From: Gaiellasilicea sp051005735
GTDB taxonomy: Bacteria > Actinomycetota > Thermoleophilia > Gaiellales > Gaiellaceae
Length of the DNA: 13,294 nt
NCBI GenBank assembly: GCA_051005735.1
Contig: JBPCJB010000158.1
Location: 1-13,294 of the forward strand
Direction: 5' to 3'
Positions 4,747-11,830 of this stretch are shown one piece after another (within the stretch, counting starts at the first letter, position 1; each line of letters begins with the position of its first letter). The notes below the pieces were generated by a model, which searched no databases, was not told where the DNA came from, and was given only the letters and a program-made list of their open reading frames with translations. Made by a program: the position numbers and the translations under genes.

Positions 4747-7394
4747 TCGTCGGCTCGGGACCGATCCGGATCGGCCAGGGGTGCGAGTTCGACTACGCCG
4801 GCGTACAGGCGTGCCGCGCCCTGCGCGAGGAGGGCTACCGCGTCGTCCTCGTCAACTCGAACCCGGCGACGATCATGACCGACCCCGAGTGGGCCGACGC
4901 GACCTACCTGGAGCCACTCGACCTGCCGACGGTGGCTGCGATCGTCGAGCGGGAACGGCCGGATGCGCTGCTGCCGACGCTCGGCGGCCAGACCGCTCTG
5001 AACCTCGCCGTCGAGCTCTCGGGGGCCGGTGTGCTCGCCGAGTACGGTGTCGAGCTGATCGGCGCCGACCTCGAGGCGATCCGACGCGCGGAGGATCGAC
5101 AGCTCTTCCGCGAGACGATGCGGGCCGCCGGCCTGCCGGTTCCGGCGAGCGCGATCGTGAGCTCGCTCGACCAGCTCGGCGAGTGTCCCGTTCCCGCCGT
5201 AATACGGCCCGCCTTCACCCTCGGAGGCCGTGGCGGCGGGATCGCCCGGACGACCGGGGAGCTCGCGGGGTGCGTCGCGCACGGGCTCGCGGCGAGCCCG
5301 ATCTCCCAGGTGCTGGTCGAGCGCTCGCTCGAAGGCTGGCAGGAGTTCGAGCTCGAGCTGATGGCGGACACCGCCGGCAACTGCGTCGTCGTCTGCTCGA
5401 TCGAGAACCTCGACCCGGTCGGCGTCCACACCGGCGACTCGTGGACGGTCGCGCCGCAACAGACGCTCTCGGACGGCGAGCTCCAGCGCCTCCGGGACGC
5501 CGCCTTCACGTGCGCGCGGGCGATCGGGGTCGCCACGGGCGGTGCAAACGTCCAGTTCGCCTACGAGCCTTGGACCGGCGAGCTGGCGCTGATCGAGATG
5601 AACCCGCGCGTCTCACGCTCCTCGGCGCTCGCCTCGAAGGCGACCGGCTTCCCGATCGCGAAGCTCGCCGCCCTGCTTGCGGTCGGCTACACCCTCGACG
5701 AGCTCCCGAACGACATCACGGGCGTCTCGAGCGCCGCGTTCGAGCCGGCGCTCGACTACGTCGCGGTCAAGGCGCCGCGCTTCGACTTCGGCCGCTTTCC
5801 CGGCGCGGACGCGACTCTGGGGACGGAGATGCGGGCCGTCGGGGAAGCCCTCGGGCTGGGGAGGACGTTCCCGGAGGCGCTCCTGAAGGCGCTCGACGGA
5901 ATCGAGGCCGGAGACGCGCTGCCCACGATCCCGGGGCTGCACCCGTACTTCGCCGCCGAGCTCGAGTCGATCGGCGCGGCCGAGCGGAAGCTCGCCACGC
6001 GCGGCGACGTCGCGGCGGCGAAGCGCTTCGGCCTTCCCGATGCGCGGATCGCGCGGCTGCTCGGGATCGGCGAGCGCGAGGTGCGCGGCCGAAGGGGTCG
6101 GCCGGCGAGGCTGGCCGTCGACTCGTGTGCCGGCGAGTTCGAGGCTCGGACGCCGTACTACTACCTCTCGTACGAGATAGGCGACGACGACGCGGCAGAA
6201 GCCGGGGCGATCGTCGTTCTCGGCTCGGGCGCGAACCGCATCGGTCAGGGGATCGAGTTCGACTATTGCTGCGTGCGGGCCGCGCAGGCATTCCGTCGGC
6301 TCGGCCACGAAGTCGTGCTCGTCAACTCGAACCCGGAGACGGTCTCCACCGACTACGACACCTGCGATCGTCTCTATCTCGAGCCGCTGACGCTCGAGCG
6401 GGTGCTCGACGTCGTCGAGCTCGAGCGCCCGCTCGGAGTCGTCGTCTCGCTCGGGGGCCAGACGCCACTCGGGCTCGCGGCGGCGCTCGCGGCAGAGGGC
6501 GTGCCGCTGCTCGGCGGTCCGCTCCCGGCGATCGAGGCGGCGGAGGATCGCGGTCGCTTCGCGGCGCTGCTCGGAGACCTCGGCCTGCGAGCGCCCGAAT
6601 GGGCGATCGCGGCCACGACCGCCGAGGCACGAGCGATCGCAGCGGAGCTCGGGCATCCGGTGCTCGTCAGGCCCTCGTATGTGATCGGCGGAACCGGGAT
6701 GCGCGTCGCACGCGACCCGGAGGAGCTCGAGCTCGCGGGGCCTGCGCTCGTCGATCGCTTCCTCGAGGGCGCCCTCGAGCTCGACGTCGACATCCTCTGC
6801 GACGGGAAAGATGCCTGGGTGGCGGCGATCCTCGAGCACGTCGAGCGGGTGGGCGTCCACTCCGGCGACTCCGCGTGCGTCGTTCCCGCCCCCTCCGTCT
6901 CGCCCGCGCTCGAGGCGGAGATCCGCGAGCTCGCGAGCCGACTCGCCCCCGGTCTCGGCGCCCGCGGTTTGCTCAACATCCAGCTCGCGCTGCACGAGAA
7001 TGGGCTCTACGTGCTCGAGGCGAACCCGCGCGCCTCGAGGACAGTCCCGTTCGTCGCGAAGGCGACCGGTGTGCCGCTCGTCGACCACGCATGCCGGCTC
7101 CTGCTCGGTGCGTCGCTCGGCTCTCTGGACCTGCCCGACCGTGTCGTGCCCGAGCGAGCGTGGGCGAAGGAGGCGATCTTCCCGGCCGAGCGCTTCGCGG
7201 GCGCCGCCGACCGAGGAATCGAGATGCGCTCGACCGGCGAGGTGATGGCGAGCGGAGCGACGGTCGTCGCCGCCTATCGCCGCGCCCTCCAGGCGGCGGG
7301 TCGCGCGCAGCCCCGTTCCGAGCTCGGGCCGCCGCTTGCCCGTTCCGCCCTTGCGTCCGCTGCCTTACGCTCCGAGGTCATGGCGCTGCCGTGA
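4713..7394 (+). CDS. carB: Carbamoyl-phosphate synthase large subunit lacking the C-terminal MGS-like domain
   Basis: CarB uses two ATP to build carbamoyl phosphate from bicarbonate and ammonia. Both synthetase halves are present. First half: GSGPIRIGQGCEFDYAG at 14-30, Arg165 in RPAF, GVHTGDS at 237-243, EMNPRVSRSS at 295-304. Second half: GSGANRIGQGIEFDYCC at 504-520, Arg653 in RPSY, GVHSGDS at 714-720, EANPRASRTVPF at 769-780. Both sets of ATP-site residues look intact. RPSYVIGGTGM replaces the usual RPSYVLGGRAM. The protein ends at residue 893, about 50 residues after EMRSTGEVM (837-845). The family is usually about 1,050-1,100 residues and continues into an MGS-like domain that senses ornithine, IMP or UMP; that domain is absent. 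The middle (about 401-480) is also shortened relative to E. coli. ATG 4713 gives the standard N-terminus MPKREDLRSI and overlaps carA by 34 nt. The stop overlaps pheA as GTGA. Confidence 0.96.
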   Translation: MPKREDLRSILIVGSGPIRIGQGCEFDYAGVQACRALREEGYRVVLVNSNPATIMTDPEWADATYLEPLDLPTVAAIVERERPDALLPTLGGQTALNLAVELSGAGVLAEYGVELIGADLEAIRRAEDRQLFRETMRAAGLPVPASAIVSSLDQLGECPVPAVIRPAFTLGGRGGGIARTTGELAGCVAHGLAASPISQVLVERSLEGWQEFELELMADTAGNCVVVCSIENLDPVGVHTGDSWTVAPQQTLSDGELQRLRDAAFTCARAIGVATGGANVQFAYEPWTGELALIEMNPRVSRSSALASKATGFPIAKLAALLAVGYTLDELPNDITGVSSAAFEPALDYVAVKAPRFDFGRFPGADATLGTEMRAVGEALGLGRTFPEALLKALDGIEAGDALPTIPGLHPYFAAELESIGAAERKLATRGDVAAAKRFGLPDARIARLLGIGEREVRGRRGRPARLAVDSCAGEFEARTPYYYLSYEIGDDDAAEAGAIVVLGSGANRIGQGIEFDYCCVRAAQAFRRLGHEVVLVNSNPETVSTDYDTCDRLYLEPLTLERVLDVVELERPLGVVVSLGGQTPLGLAAALAAEGVPLLGGPLPAIEAAEDRGRFAALLGDLGLRAPEWAIAATTAEARAIAAELGHPVLVRPSYVIGGTGMRVARDPEELELAGPALVDRFLEGALELDVDILCDGKDAWVAAILEHVERVGVHSGDSACVVPAPSVSPALEAEIRELASRLAPGLGARGLLNIQLALHENGLYVLEANPRASRTVPFVAKATGVPLVDHACRLLLGASLGSLDLPDRVVPERAWAKEAIFPAERFAGAADRGIEMRSTGEVMASGATVVAAYRRALQAAGRAQPRSELGPPLARSALASAALRSEVMALP

Positions 7395-8203
7395 TCGCAT
7401 ATCCGGGGCGCGAGGGCGCGCACAGCGCAGTCGCCTGCGCCGCGCTCTTCCCGGGCGAGGAGCCGCTGCCGTTGCCGTCTTTCCGGGCGGTCGCCGACGC
7501 GGTTGCGACGCGGGAGGTCGAGTACGGGGTGCTTCCGATCGAGAGCTCTCTCGCCGGACCTGTCAACGAGACCCACGATCTGCTCTGGGATTCGCCGCTC
7601 TCGATCGTGGGCCAGGCGGTGCTCCCGATCCGGCACTTCCTGCTCGCGGCGACGGAGCTTGCGGCTGCGGCAGTGCGGGTCGTCTACTCGCACCCGGTAG
7701 CGCTCGACCAGTGCCGGGATCTGCTCGCCCGCCTCCCGAGCGCCACCGTGATCGCGATGCCGACGACGGCGGACGCGGCCAAGCACGTCGCGGAGAGCGG
7801 AGTCGGCGGCGAGGCGGCGATCGCGAGCGAGAAGGCGGCTGAGCTGTACGGGCTCAGCGTGCTCGAGACCGACGTCGGCGACCATCCGGAGGCGTACACA
7901 CGCTTCGTCTCGATCGCGACGTGGACGCGCGTCGACCGGAACGCGCCGGCGTTCCGGACGGCCTTCTCGTTCGTGACCGATCATCGGCCGGGTGCCCTGC
8001 ATCGCGCGCTCGAGCCGTTCGCGCGGCACGGAATCGACCTGCTCCAGCTCGTCTCGCGGCCGATCCCACGGTCGGTGTGGCGCTACCGCTTCGACGCCGT
8101 CCTCGCCGGGCATCCGCTCGACTACGAGGTGCAGGCGGCGCTCGCCGAGGCTCGCGCGAGCACGCGACGGCTCGTCGTCTTCGGCTCGTATCCCGCCGAG
8201 TAG
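7391..8203 (+). CDS. pheA: Prephenate dehydratase with C-terminal ACT domain
   Basis: Monofunctional prephenate dehydratase that decarboxylates and dehydrates prephenate to phenylpyruvate for phenylalanine synthesis. It has no chorismate mutase domain. Catalytic domain, about 1-178: YPGREGAHS at 4-12, VLPIESSLAGPVNETHDLL at 47-65 (family PIENS; here PIESS), and the hallmark TRF at 170-172. ACT domain, about 189-270: GALHRAL at 201-207 and VSRP at 221-224, where the family has ESRP in the phenylalanine-binding region. The length of 270 is normal. The start is the GTG at 7391: it gives the usual N-terminus directly and overlaps the carB stop as GTGA. The nearest ATG (7380) is in the carB frame. 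It appears to be the last gene of carA-carB-pheA, a pairing with no direct pathway link. Arogenate dehydratase activity cannot be excluded. Confidence 0.95.
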   Translation: MIAYPGREGAHSAVACAALFPGEEPLPLPSFRAVADAVATREVEYGVLPIESSLAGPVNETHDLLWDSPLSIVGQAVLPIRHFLLAATELAAAAVRVVYSHPVALDQCRDLLARLPSATVIAMPTTADAAKHVAESGVGGEAAIASEKAAELYGLSVLETDVGDHPEAYTRFVSIATWTRVDRNAPAFRTAFSFVTDHRPGALHRALEPFARHGIDLLQLVSRPIPRSVWRYRFDAVLAGHPLDYEVQAALAEARASTRRLVVFGSYPAE

Positions 8204-8234
8204 CCAGCAGCCGGTGACTACGGGCCACAGCTCC
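8204..8234. other. Convergent intergenic gap without a recognisable terminator
   Basis: These 31 bp separate the pheA stop from the stop of the deaminase gene on the other strand. I find no stem longer than 3 bp and no T-tract, so no intrinsic terminator is visible for either operon. Confidence 0.6.
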
Positions 8235-9263
8235 TCACTCGCGGTCGAGCTGCGCCTCCAGCTCGTCGAGCTCGCGCTCGAAGGTCCGCCGCAAGTCATG
8301 CCGCTCGCCGTCGTCGAGCCACGAGCCGTCGACGCCGTTCAGGCAGAGTTGTCGGACCTCGTCCGGCCCCCAGCCGGCGGCGGTGCACATGAGGGCGTAC
8401 TCGGACCCGAGGTCGGTCGCGAACATGGGCGGATCGTCGGTGTTGAGGGCGACGCGCAGCCCCCGCTCGACCATCGCCCTGATCGGATGCGCGGCCAGGT
8501 CGGCCGTGAAGTAGCAGATCGCCGTGGCGGTCGGAGCCACGGTGAAGAGGATGCCCTGGTCCCGCGCTCGCGTGAGGACGCGCTCGTCGTCGAGGACGTA
8601 GTACCCGTGGTCGATCCGCTCGCAGCCGAGGAGGTCGAGGCAGGTCGTGATGTTCACGGGCGGCGCATCCTCACAGGCATGCGCGGTGAGCCGAAGCCCG
8701 CCCTCGCGTGCGAGCCGGTATGCCTCCACGAACTGCTCGGGCGGATCGATTGCCTCGGCGCCGTCCAGGCCCAGGCCGATCACCTCGTCGGGCCGGTGCG
8801 CCAGCACCTGGCGGACCATCTCGACCGCCACGTCAGGCGGATCCTGCCGCTGGATGTCTGCGATCAACCGGCAGCGAACGCCGAGCCTCCGCTCCGCCTC
8901 CCGGATCCCGTCGCAGAGGCCGTCGACGACAGTGGGATAGCCGATGCCGCGGCTCGTGTGCAGCGTCGGTGTGAAGAACATCTCGCGGTAGCGGAGGTTG
9001 CCGAGCTCGACGCCGTCCTCGAGCGACTCGTACGCGATCCGCGCGAAGTCGTCGCGGTCGACGAGCGTCGAGGAGACCGCTACAGCGATCTCCTCGAACT
9101 CGCCGAACCCGTCGAAGCGATAGAGGCCGTCCGGGTTGGCAGCGGGAAGCTCGACCCCGTTCGTCCGGGCGAGCTCGAACGCCGTCTCGGGCCGGATGCT
9201 GCCCTCGACATGACAGTGCAGCTCCGCCTTCGGCACGCGGCGGAGGAACTCGTCGTAGTTCAC
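8235..9263 (-). CDS. Adenosine-deaminase-family aminohydrolase
   Basis: A metal-dependent purine deaminase of the Add family (amidohydrolase fold), 342 residues, probably cytoplasmic. It would convert adenosine, deoxyadenosine or a related compound to the inosine-type product and ammonia. Metal and catalytic residues are visible: His16 and His18 in ELHCHVEGS, His195 and Glu198 in AHACED, His219 in IDHG, and Asp276/Asp277 in NTDDP. Two stretches differ from common members: HACED where HAGE is usual, and VAPTATAICYF (about 242-252) where CPTSN is usual. The substrate is therefore not certain. I chose the GTG at 9263 because AGGAG (9269-9273) lies 5 nt ahead of it; the GTG at 9267-9269 would sit inside that ribosome-binding site. 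It follows the second permease gene by 22 nt and is the last gene of the nucleoside-uptake operon, which favours nucleoside salvage. Confidence 0.9.
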   Translation of the reverse strand: MNYDEFLRRVPKAELHCHVEGSIRPETAFELARTNGVELPAANPDGLYRFDGFGEFEEIAVAVSSTLVDRDDFARIAYESLEDGVELGNLRYREMFFTPTLHTSRGIGYPTVVDGLCDGIREAERRLGVRCRLIADIQRQDPPDVAVEMVRQVLAHRPDEVIGLGLDGAEAIDPPEQFVEAYRLAREGGLRLTAHACEDAPPVNITTCLDLLGCERIDHGYYVLDDERVLTRARDQGILFTVAPTATAICYFTADLAAHPIRAMVERGLRVALNTDDPPMFATDLGSEYALMCTAAGWGPDEVRQLCLNGVDGSWLDDGERHDLRRTFERELDELEAQLDRE

Positions 9264-9268
9264 GGACA

Positions 9269-9278
9269 CTCCTCTCTC
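9269..9278 (-). promoter_or_regulatory. Ribosome-binding site of the deaminase gene
   Basis: On the minus strand this reads GAGAGAGGAG, the strongest Shine-Dalgarno sequence noticed in the window. Its AGGAG ends 5 nt before the GTG at 9263 and overlaps the alternative GTG at 9267-9269, which decides the start. The other genes here rely on stop/start overlap or leaderless starts, so this gene may be translated more independently. Confidence 0.65.
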
Positions 9279-9285
9279 GAGCTCG

Positions 9286-10557
9286 TCACTTGACGAACGG
9301 CTTGCCGTCGGCGGCCGGTGGACGGACGCGGCCGACGAGGCCCGCCAGCACCGCGATCGTGACCAGGTAGGGGAGCATCTGGAGCAGCGTCGACGGGATC
9401 GGAGCGCCGATCACCGAGAGCGTGCTCTGGGCTGCGTCGGTGAAGCCGAACGCGAGTGCCGCGCCGCAGGCGGCGAGCGGTCGCCAGCGGCCGAAGATCA
9501 CCGCGGCGAGCGCGATGAAGCCCTTGCCCGACGAGACGCCCGTGGAGAAGGCGCCGATCGACCCGATCGTCAGGAACGTGCCGCCGAGCCCGGCGATGAG
9601 GCCGCTTGCGATCACGTTCCTGTAGCGCGTACGCGTGACGCTGATCCCGACGCTCTCCGCGGCCTCTGGATTCTCGCCGACCGCCTGCACGCGCAAGCCC
9701 CAGCGGGTGTGGAAGAGCCCGACGTGCACGGCGAGCAGGAGCCCGAGGGCGAGGTACCAGATCAGGTTCTGGGCGAACAGGGGCTCACCGACTACGGGGA
9801 TCGAGGAGAGGCCGGGGATGCGCCAGGTTGGGAGGATGGGTGGGCTGTTCAGGGAGTCCTGGCGCGGGACGATCACGCGCAGGAAGAGGAAGCTCGTCAG
9901 CCCGAGCATCAACAGCGTCAGCACGATTCCGACGACGACCTGGTCGGCGAGGAAGCGAATCGCGAAGAGCGCGAGCAGGGCGGCGACGAGCGCGCCGGCA
10001 GCCGAGCCCGTCAGGACGCCGATCCAGACGCCGTAGAGGCTCGCGAAGACCGACGCGGCGAATGCGCTGAGCACGAACTGCGCCTCGATCGCGATGTTGA
10101 TCACGCCGGCGCGCTCGCAGACGACACCCGTGAGGGCGCCGAGCATGATCGGCAGCGACAGGGCGATGGTGGCGGTGAGGAGGCCCGGCACGCTGATCGA
10201 GCGTCCGGAGACCGCCCAGCAGAGGAACGCGAGGACGAGCGCAGCGAGCGCGACCCCGAGCGCGAGCCCCCGCGGCAGGCGTCTGCCGCCGAGCGCGCCG
10301 AGCTGGACGAGCCCGAGCAGGAAGACCAGAGCGCTACCCGCGAGCGCCGTCGTCTGCGGCGGCAGGACGAGGTCGGGAAGCGTCGTCGTCGACGTGAAGT
10401 CGGAGAGGAAGAAGACGGCGTCGGGGCGCGCGCGCAGGCCGAAGGAGGTCGTAGCGGCCGCGAGCGCGATCAGGACGAGACCGTGTCTCCTCGAGCGGTC
10501 GACCGCGAGCACAGGCGGGCGGGCTAGAGCCCCCGCCTTCACCGGCGTCTCTACCAT
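9286..10557 (-). CDS. Nucleoside-type ABC importer, second permease subunit (NupQ/YufQ-like)
   Basis: Polytopic inner-membrane subunit of the BPD_transp_2 permease family (as in RbsC and YufQ), 423 residues. The sequence shows a short charged N-terminus, hydrophobic segments near 27-40, 72-90, 97-116 and 124-146, and further segments to about 410, ending in a charged tail. The hallmark region is CERAGVINIAIEAQF at 147-161; homologues usually read ERxGVxNIGIEG, so two glycines are alanine here. A second family segment is GLRVQAVGENPEAAESVGIS at 287-306, a cytoplasmic loop likely to contact the ATPase, followed by GLIAGLGG at 319-326 and GKGFIALAAVIFGRW at 344-358. ATG 10557 lies upstream of the first permease's stop (7-nt overlap), so the two are coupled. 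It would form a heterodimeric channel with the first permease. Nucleoside specificity is inferred from family and from the neighbouring deaminase. Confidence 0.9.
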   Translation of the reverse strand: MVETPVKAGALARPPVLAVDRSRRHGLVLIALAAATTSFGLRARPDAVFFLSDFTSTTTLPDLVLPPQTTALAGSALVFLLGLVQLGALGGRRLPRGLALGVALAALVLAFLCWAVSGRSISVPGLLTATIALSLPIMLGALTGVVCERAGVINIAIEAQFVLSAFAASVFASLYGVWIGVLTGSAAGALVAALLALFAIRFLADQVVVGIVLTLLMLGLTSFLFLRVIVPRQDSLNSPPILPTWRIPGLSSIPVVGEPLFAQNLIWYLALGLLLAVHVGLFHTRWGLRVQAVGENPEAAESVGISVTRTRYRNVIASGLIAGLGGTFLTIGSIGAFSTGVSSGKGFIALAAVIFGRWRPLAACGAALAFGFTDAAQSTLSVIGAPIPSTLLQMLPYLVTIAVLAGLVGRVRPPAADGKPFVK

Positions 10558-11828
10558 CCGCGCCCCGCAGGGGCTTCGATCGGCCGAGCTCGCAGCCGGA
10601 AGACGGCCCGGACGAGCTGCGGCGCGGCGACGAACAGCACGGTCAGCGCCTGGATCACCGTCACGATGTCGAACGGGGTCGCCGTCGCCGCCTGCATGCG
10701 GACACCTCCCGCCTCGAACGCGCCGTAGAGGAGGCTCGCGAGGACCGTGCCGCCGACTGTCGCCCTGCCGAGGAGCGCGACGCTGATCCCGAGGAAGCCG
10801 AGGCTCGCCGCCGAGGACGGCACGAGCGCGTAGTCGGTTCCGAGGATCTCGACGGCGCCGGCGAGGCCCGCGAGGGCGCCGGCGAGAACCATGCCGAGCA
10901 CCCAGGCGCGGGAGACCGAGACGCCGGCGGTGCGGGCGGCGTCCTCGTTCAGGCTGACGATGCGGAGGCTGAAGCCGATCGTCGTGCGGCGCAGGAGCCA
11001 CAGCATCGCGGCGGCGACCGCGAGCGCGACGAGGATGCCGAGATGCAGCCGGAGCGTCTCGCCCGCGAGCTGAGGCAGGCGTGCGGAGCCCGCGACTTCG
11101 GGGCTGAGCGGGTCGGTTCTGCCCTCGCGGAGGAAGATCGGCTTCGAGAGCAGGTAGAGGACGAGGCCGACCGCGACGTAGTTGAGCATGATCGTCGTGA
11201 TCACCTCGTGCGCACCTGTTCGCGCCTTCAAGAACCCCGGGATCAGCCCCCAGGCGGCGCCCGCGGCGACCCCGGCGAGGAGCGCGGCGGCCAGATGCAG
11301 CGCCGCCGGCAGTTGCCAGTGGAAGCCGACGAAGGCGCCGGCCGCCGCTCCGAGCATCGCCTGCCCCTGGCCGCCGATGTTGAAGAGGCCGGCGCGGAAG
11401 GCGATCGTCACCGAGAGGCCGGCGAGGATCAGCGGCGTCGCCGCGACGAGCGTCTCCGAGATGGGCCCGAAGACGTTCGCGATCGAGCCCCCGTCCACCG
11501 CGGCGGAGACGCTCGCGGGCTCGAGCAGCGCCCCGCGCAGGAGCGCGCCGTAGGCATCCGCGATCGCGTCCCAGCTCGCGGCGAGGGCGCGCCCGGGATC
11601 GCTCGTCACGCGACGCCAGGCAGCGGCTGCGGCGGGATCGGACGCGGCGATGACGACGGCGCCGACGAGGAGCGCCAGCACGAGCGCGAGCACCGTGACG
11701 GCGACGGCGCCGCCGGTGACGACCTCACGGACGATGCGCCTGCCGAGCCCGGAGCCGCGGAGAGGGGCGCTCGCGGCAGGCGGCGGGTCGGCGGCGACCG
11801 GCTTCTCGAGGACGGGCGGCCGGCTCAT
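10551..11828 (-). CDS. Nucleoside-type ABC importer, first permease subunit (NupP/YufP-like)
   Basis: Second BPD_transp_2 permease of the transporter, 425 residues. A proline/alanine-rich cytoplasmic N-terminus (1-33) leads to a first membrane segment at about 38-62, then an extracytoplasmic stretch of some 60 residues, then multiple segments from about 125 to 405. Hallmarks are FRAGLFNIGGQGQ at 144-156, ARTGAHEVITTIMLNY at 202-217 (typical of YufP-type permeases) and the cytoplasmic loop SLRIVSLNEDAARTAGVSVS at 287-306. The long N-terminal part before FNIGGQGQ separates it from the shorter RbsC-like sugar permeases. The ATG at 11828 is 2 nt after the ATPase stop and lacks a Shine-Dalgarno sequence, so it is probably translated by coupling. 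Order ATPase-permease-permease is that of Bacillus YufO-YufP-YufQ and lactococcal NupA-NupB-NupC. Confidence 0.91.
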   Translation of the reverse strand: MSRPPVLEKPVAADPPPAASAPLRGSGLGRRIVREVVTGGAVAVTVLALVLALLVGAVVIAASDPAAAAAWRRVTSDPGRALAASWDAIADAYGALLRGALLEPASVSAAVDGGSIANVFGPISETLVAATPLILAGLSVTIAFRAGLFNIGGQGQAMLGAAAGAFVGFHWQLPAALHLAAALLAGVAAGAAWGLIPGFLKARTGAHEVITTIMLNYVAVGLVLYLLSKPIFLREGRTDPLSPEVAGSARLPQLAGETLRLHLGILVALAVAAAMLWLLRRTTIGFSLRIVSLNEDAARTAGVSVSRAWVLGMVLAGALAGLAGAVEILGTDYALVPSSAASLGFLGISVALLGRATVGGTVLASLLYGAFEAGGVRMQAATATPFDIVTVIQALTVLFVAAPQLVRAVFRLRARPIEAPAGRGW

Positions 11829-11830
11829 CG

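Noticed and set aside
5613..7088. Long minus-strand open frame (491 codons) opposite carB
   Set aside because: Charged low-complexity translation without motifs; the plus strand clearly encodes CarB.
4781..7390. Upstream in-frame extension of pheA across carB
   Set aside because: Arginine-rich shadow of carB; prephenate dehydratase sequence starts at 7391.
7300..7394. Frameshift hiding an MGS domain at the carB end
   Set aside because: I read the other plus-strand frames here and found no MGS-like sequence, and pheA follows at once, leaving no space for about 130 residues.
8204..8234. Intrinsic terminator between pheA and the deaminase gene
   Set aside because: Best pairing is CCG/CGG (3 bp) with no T-run, too weak to call.
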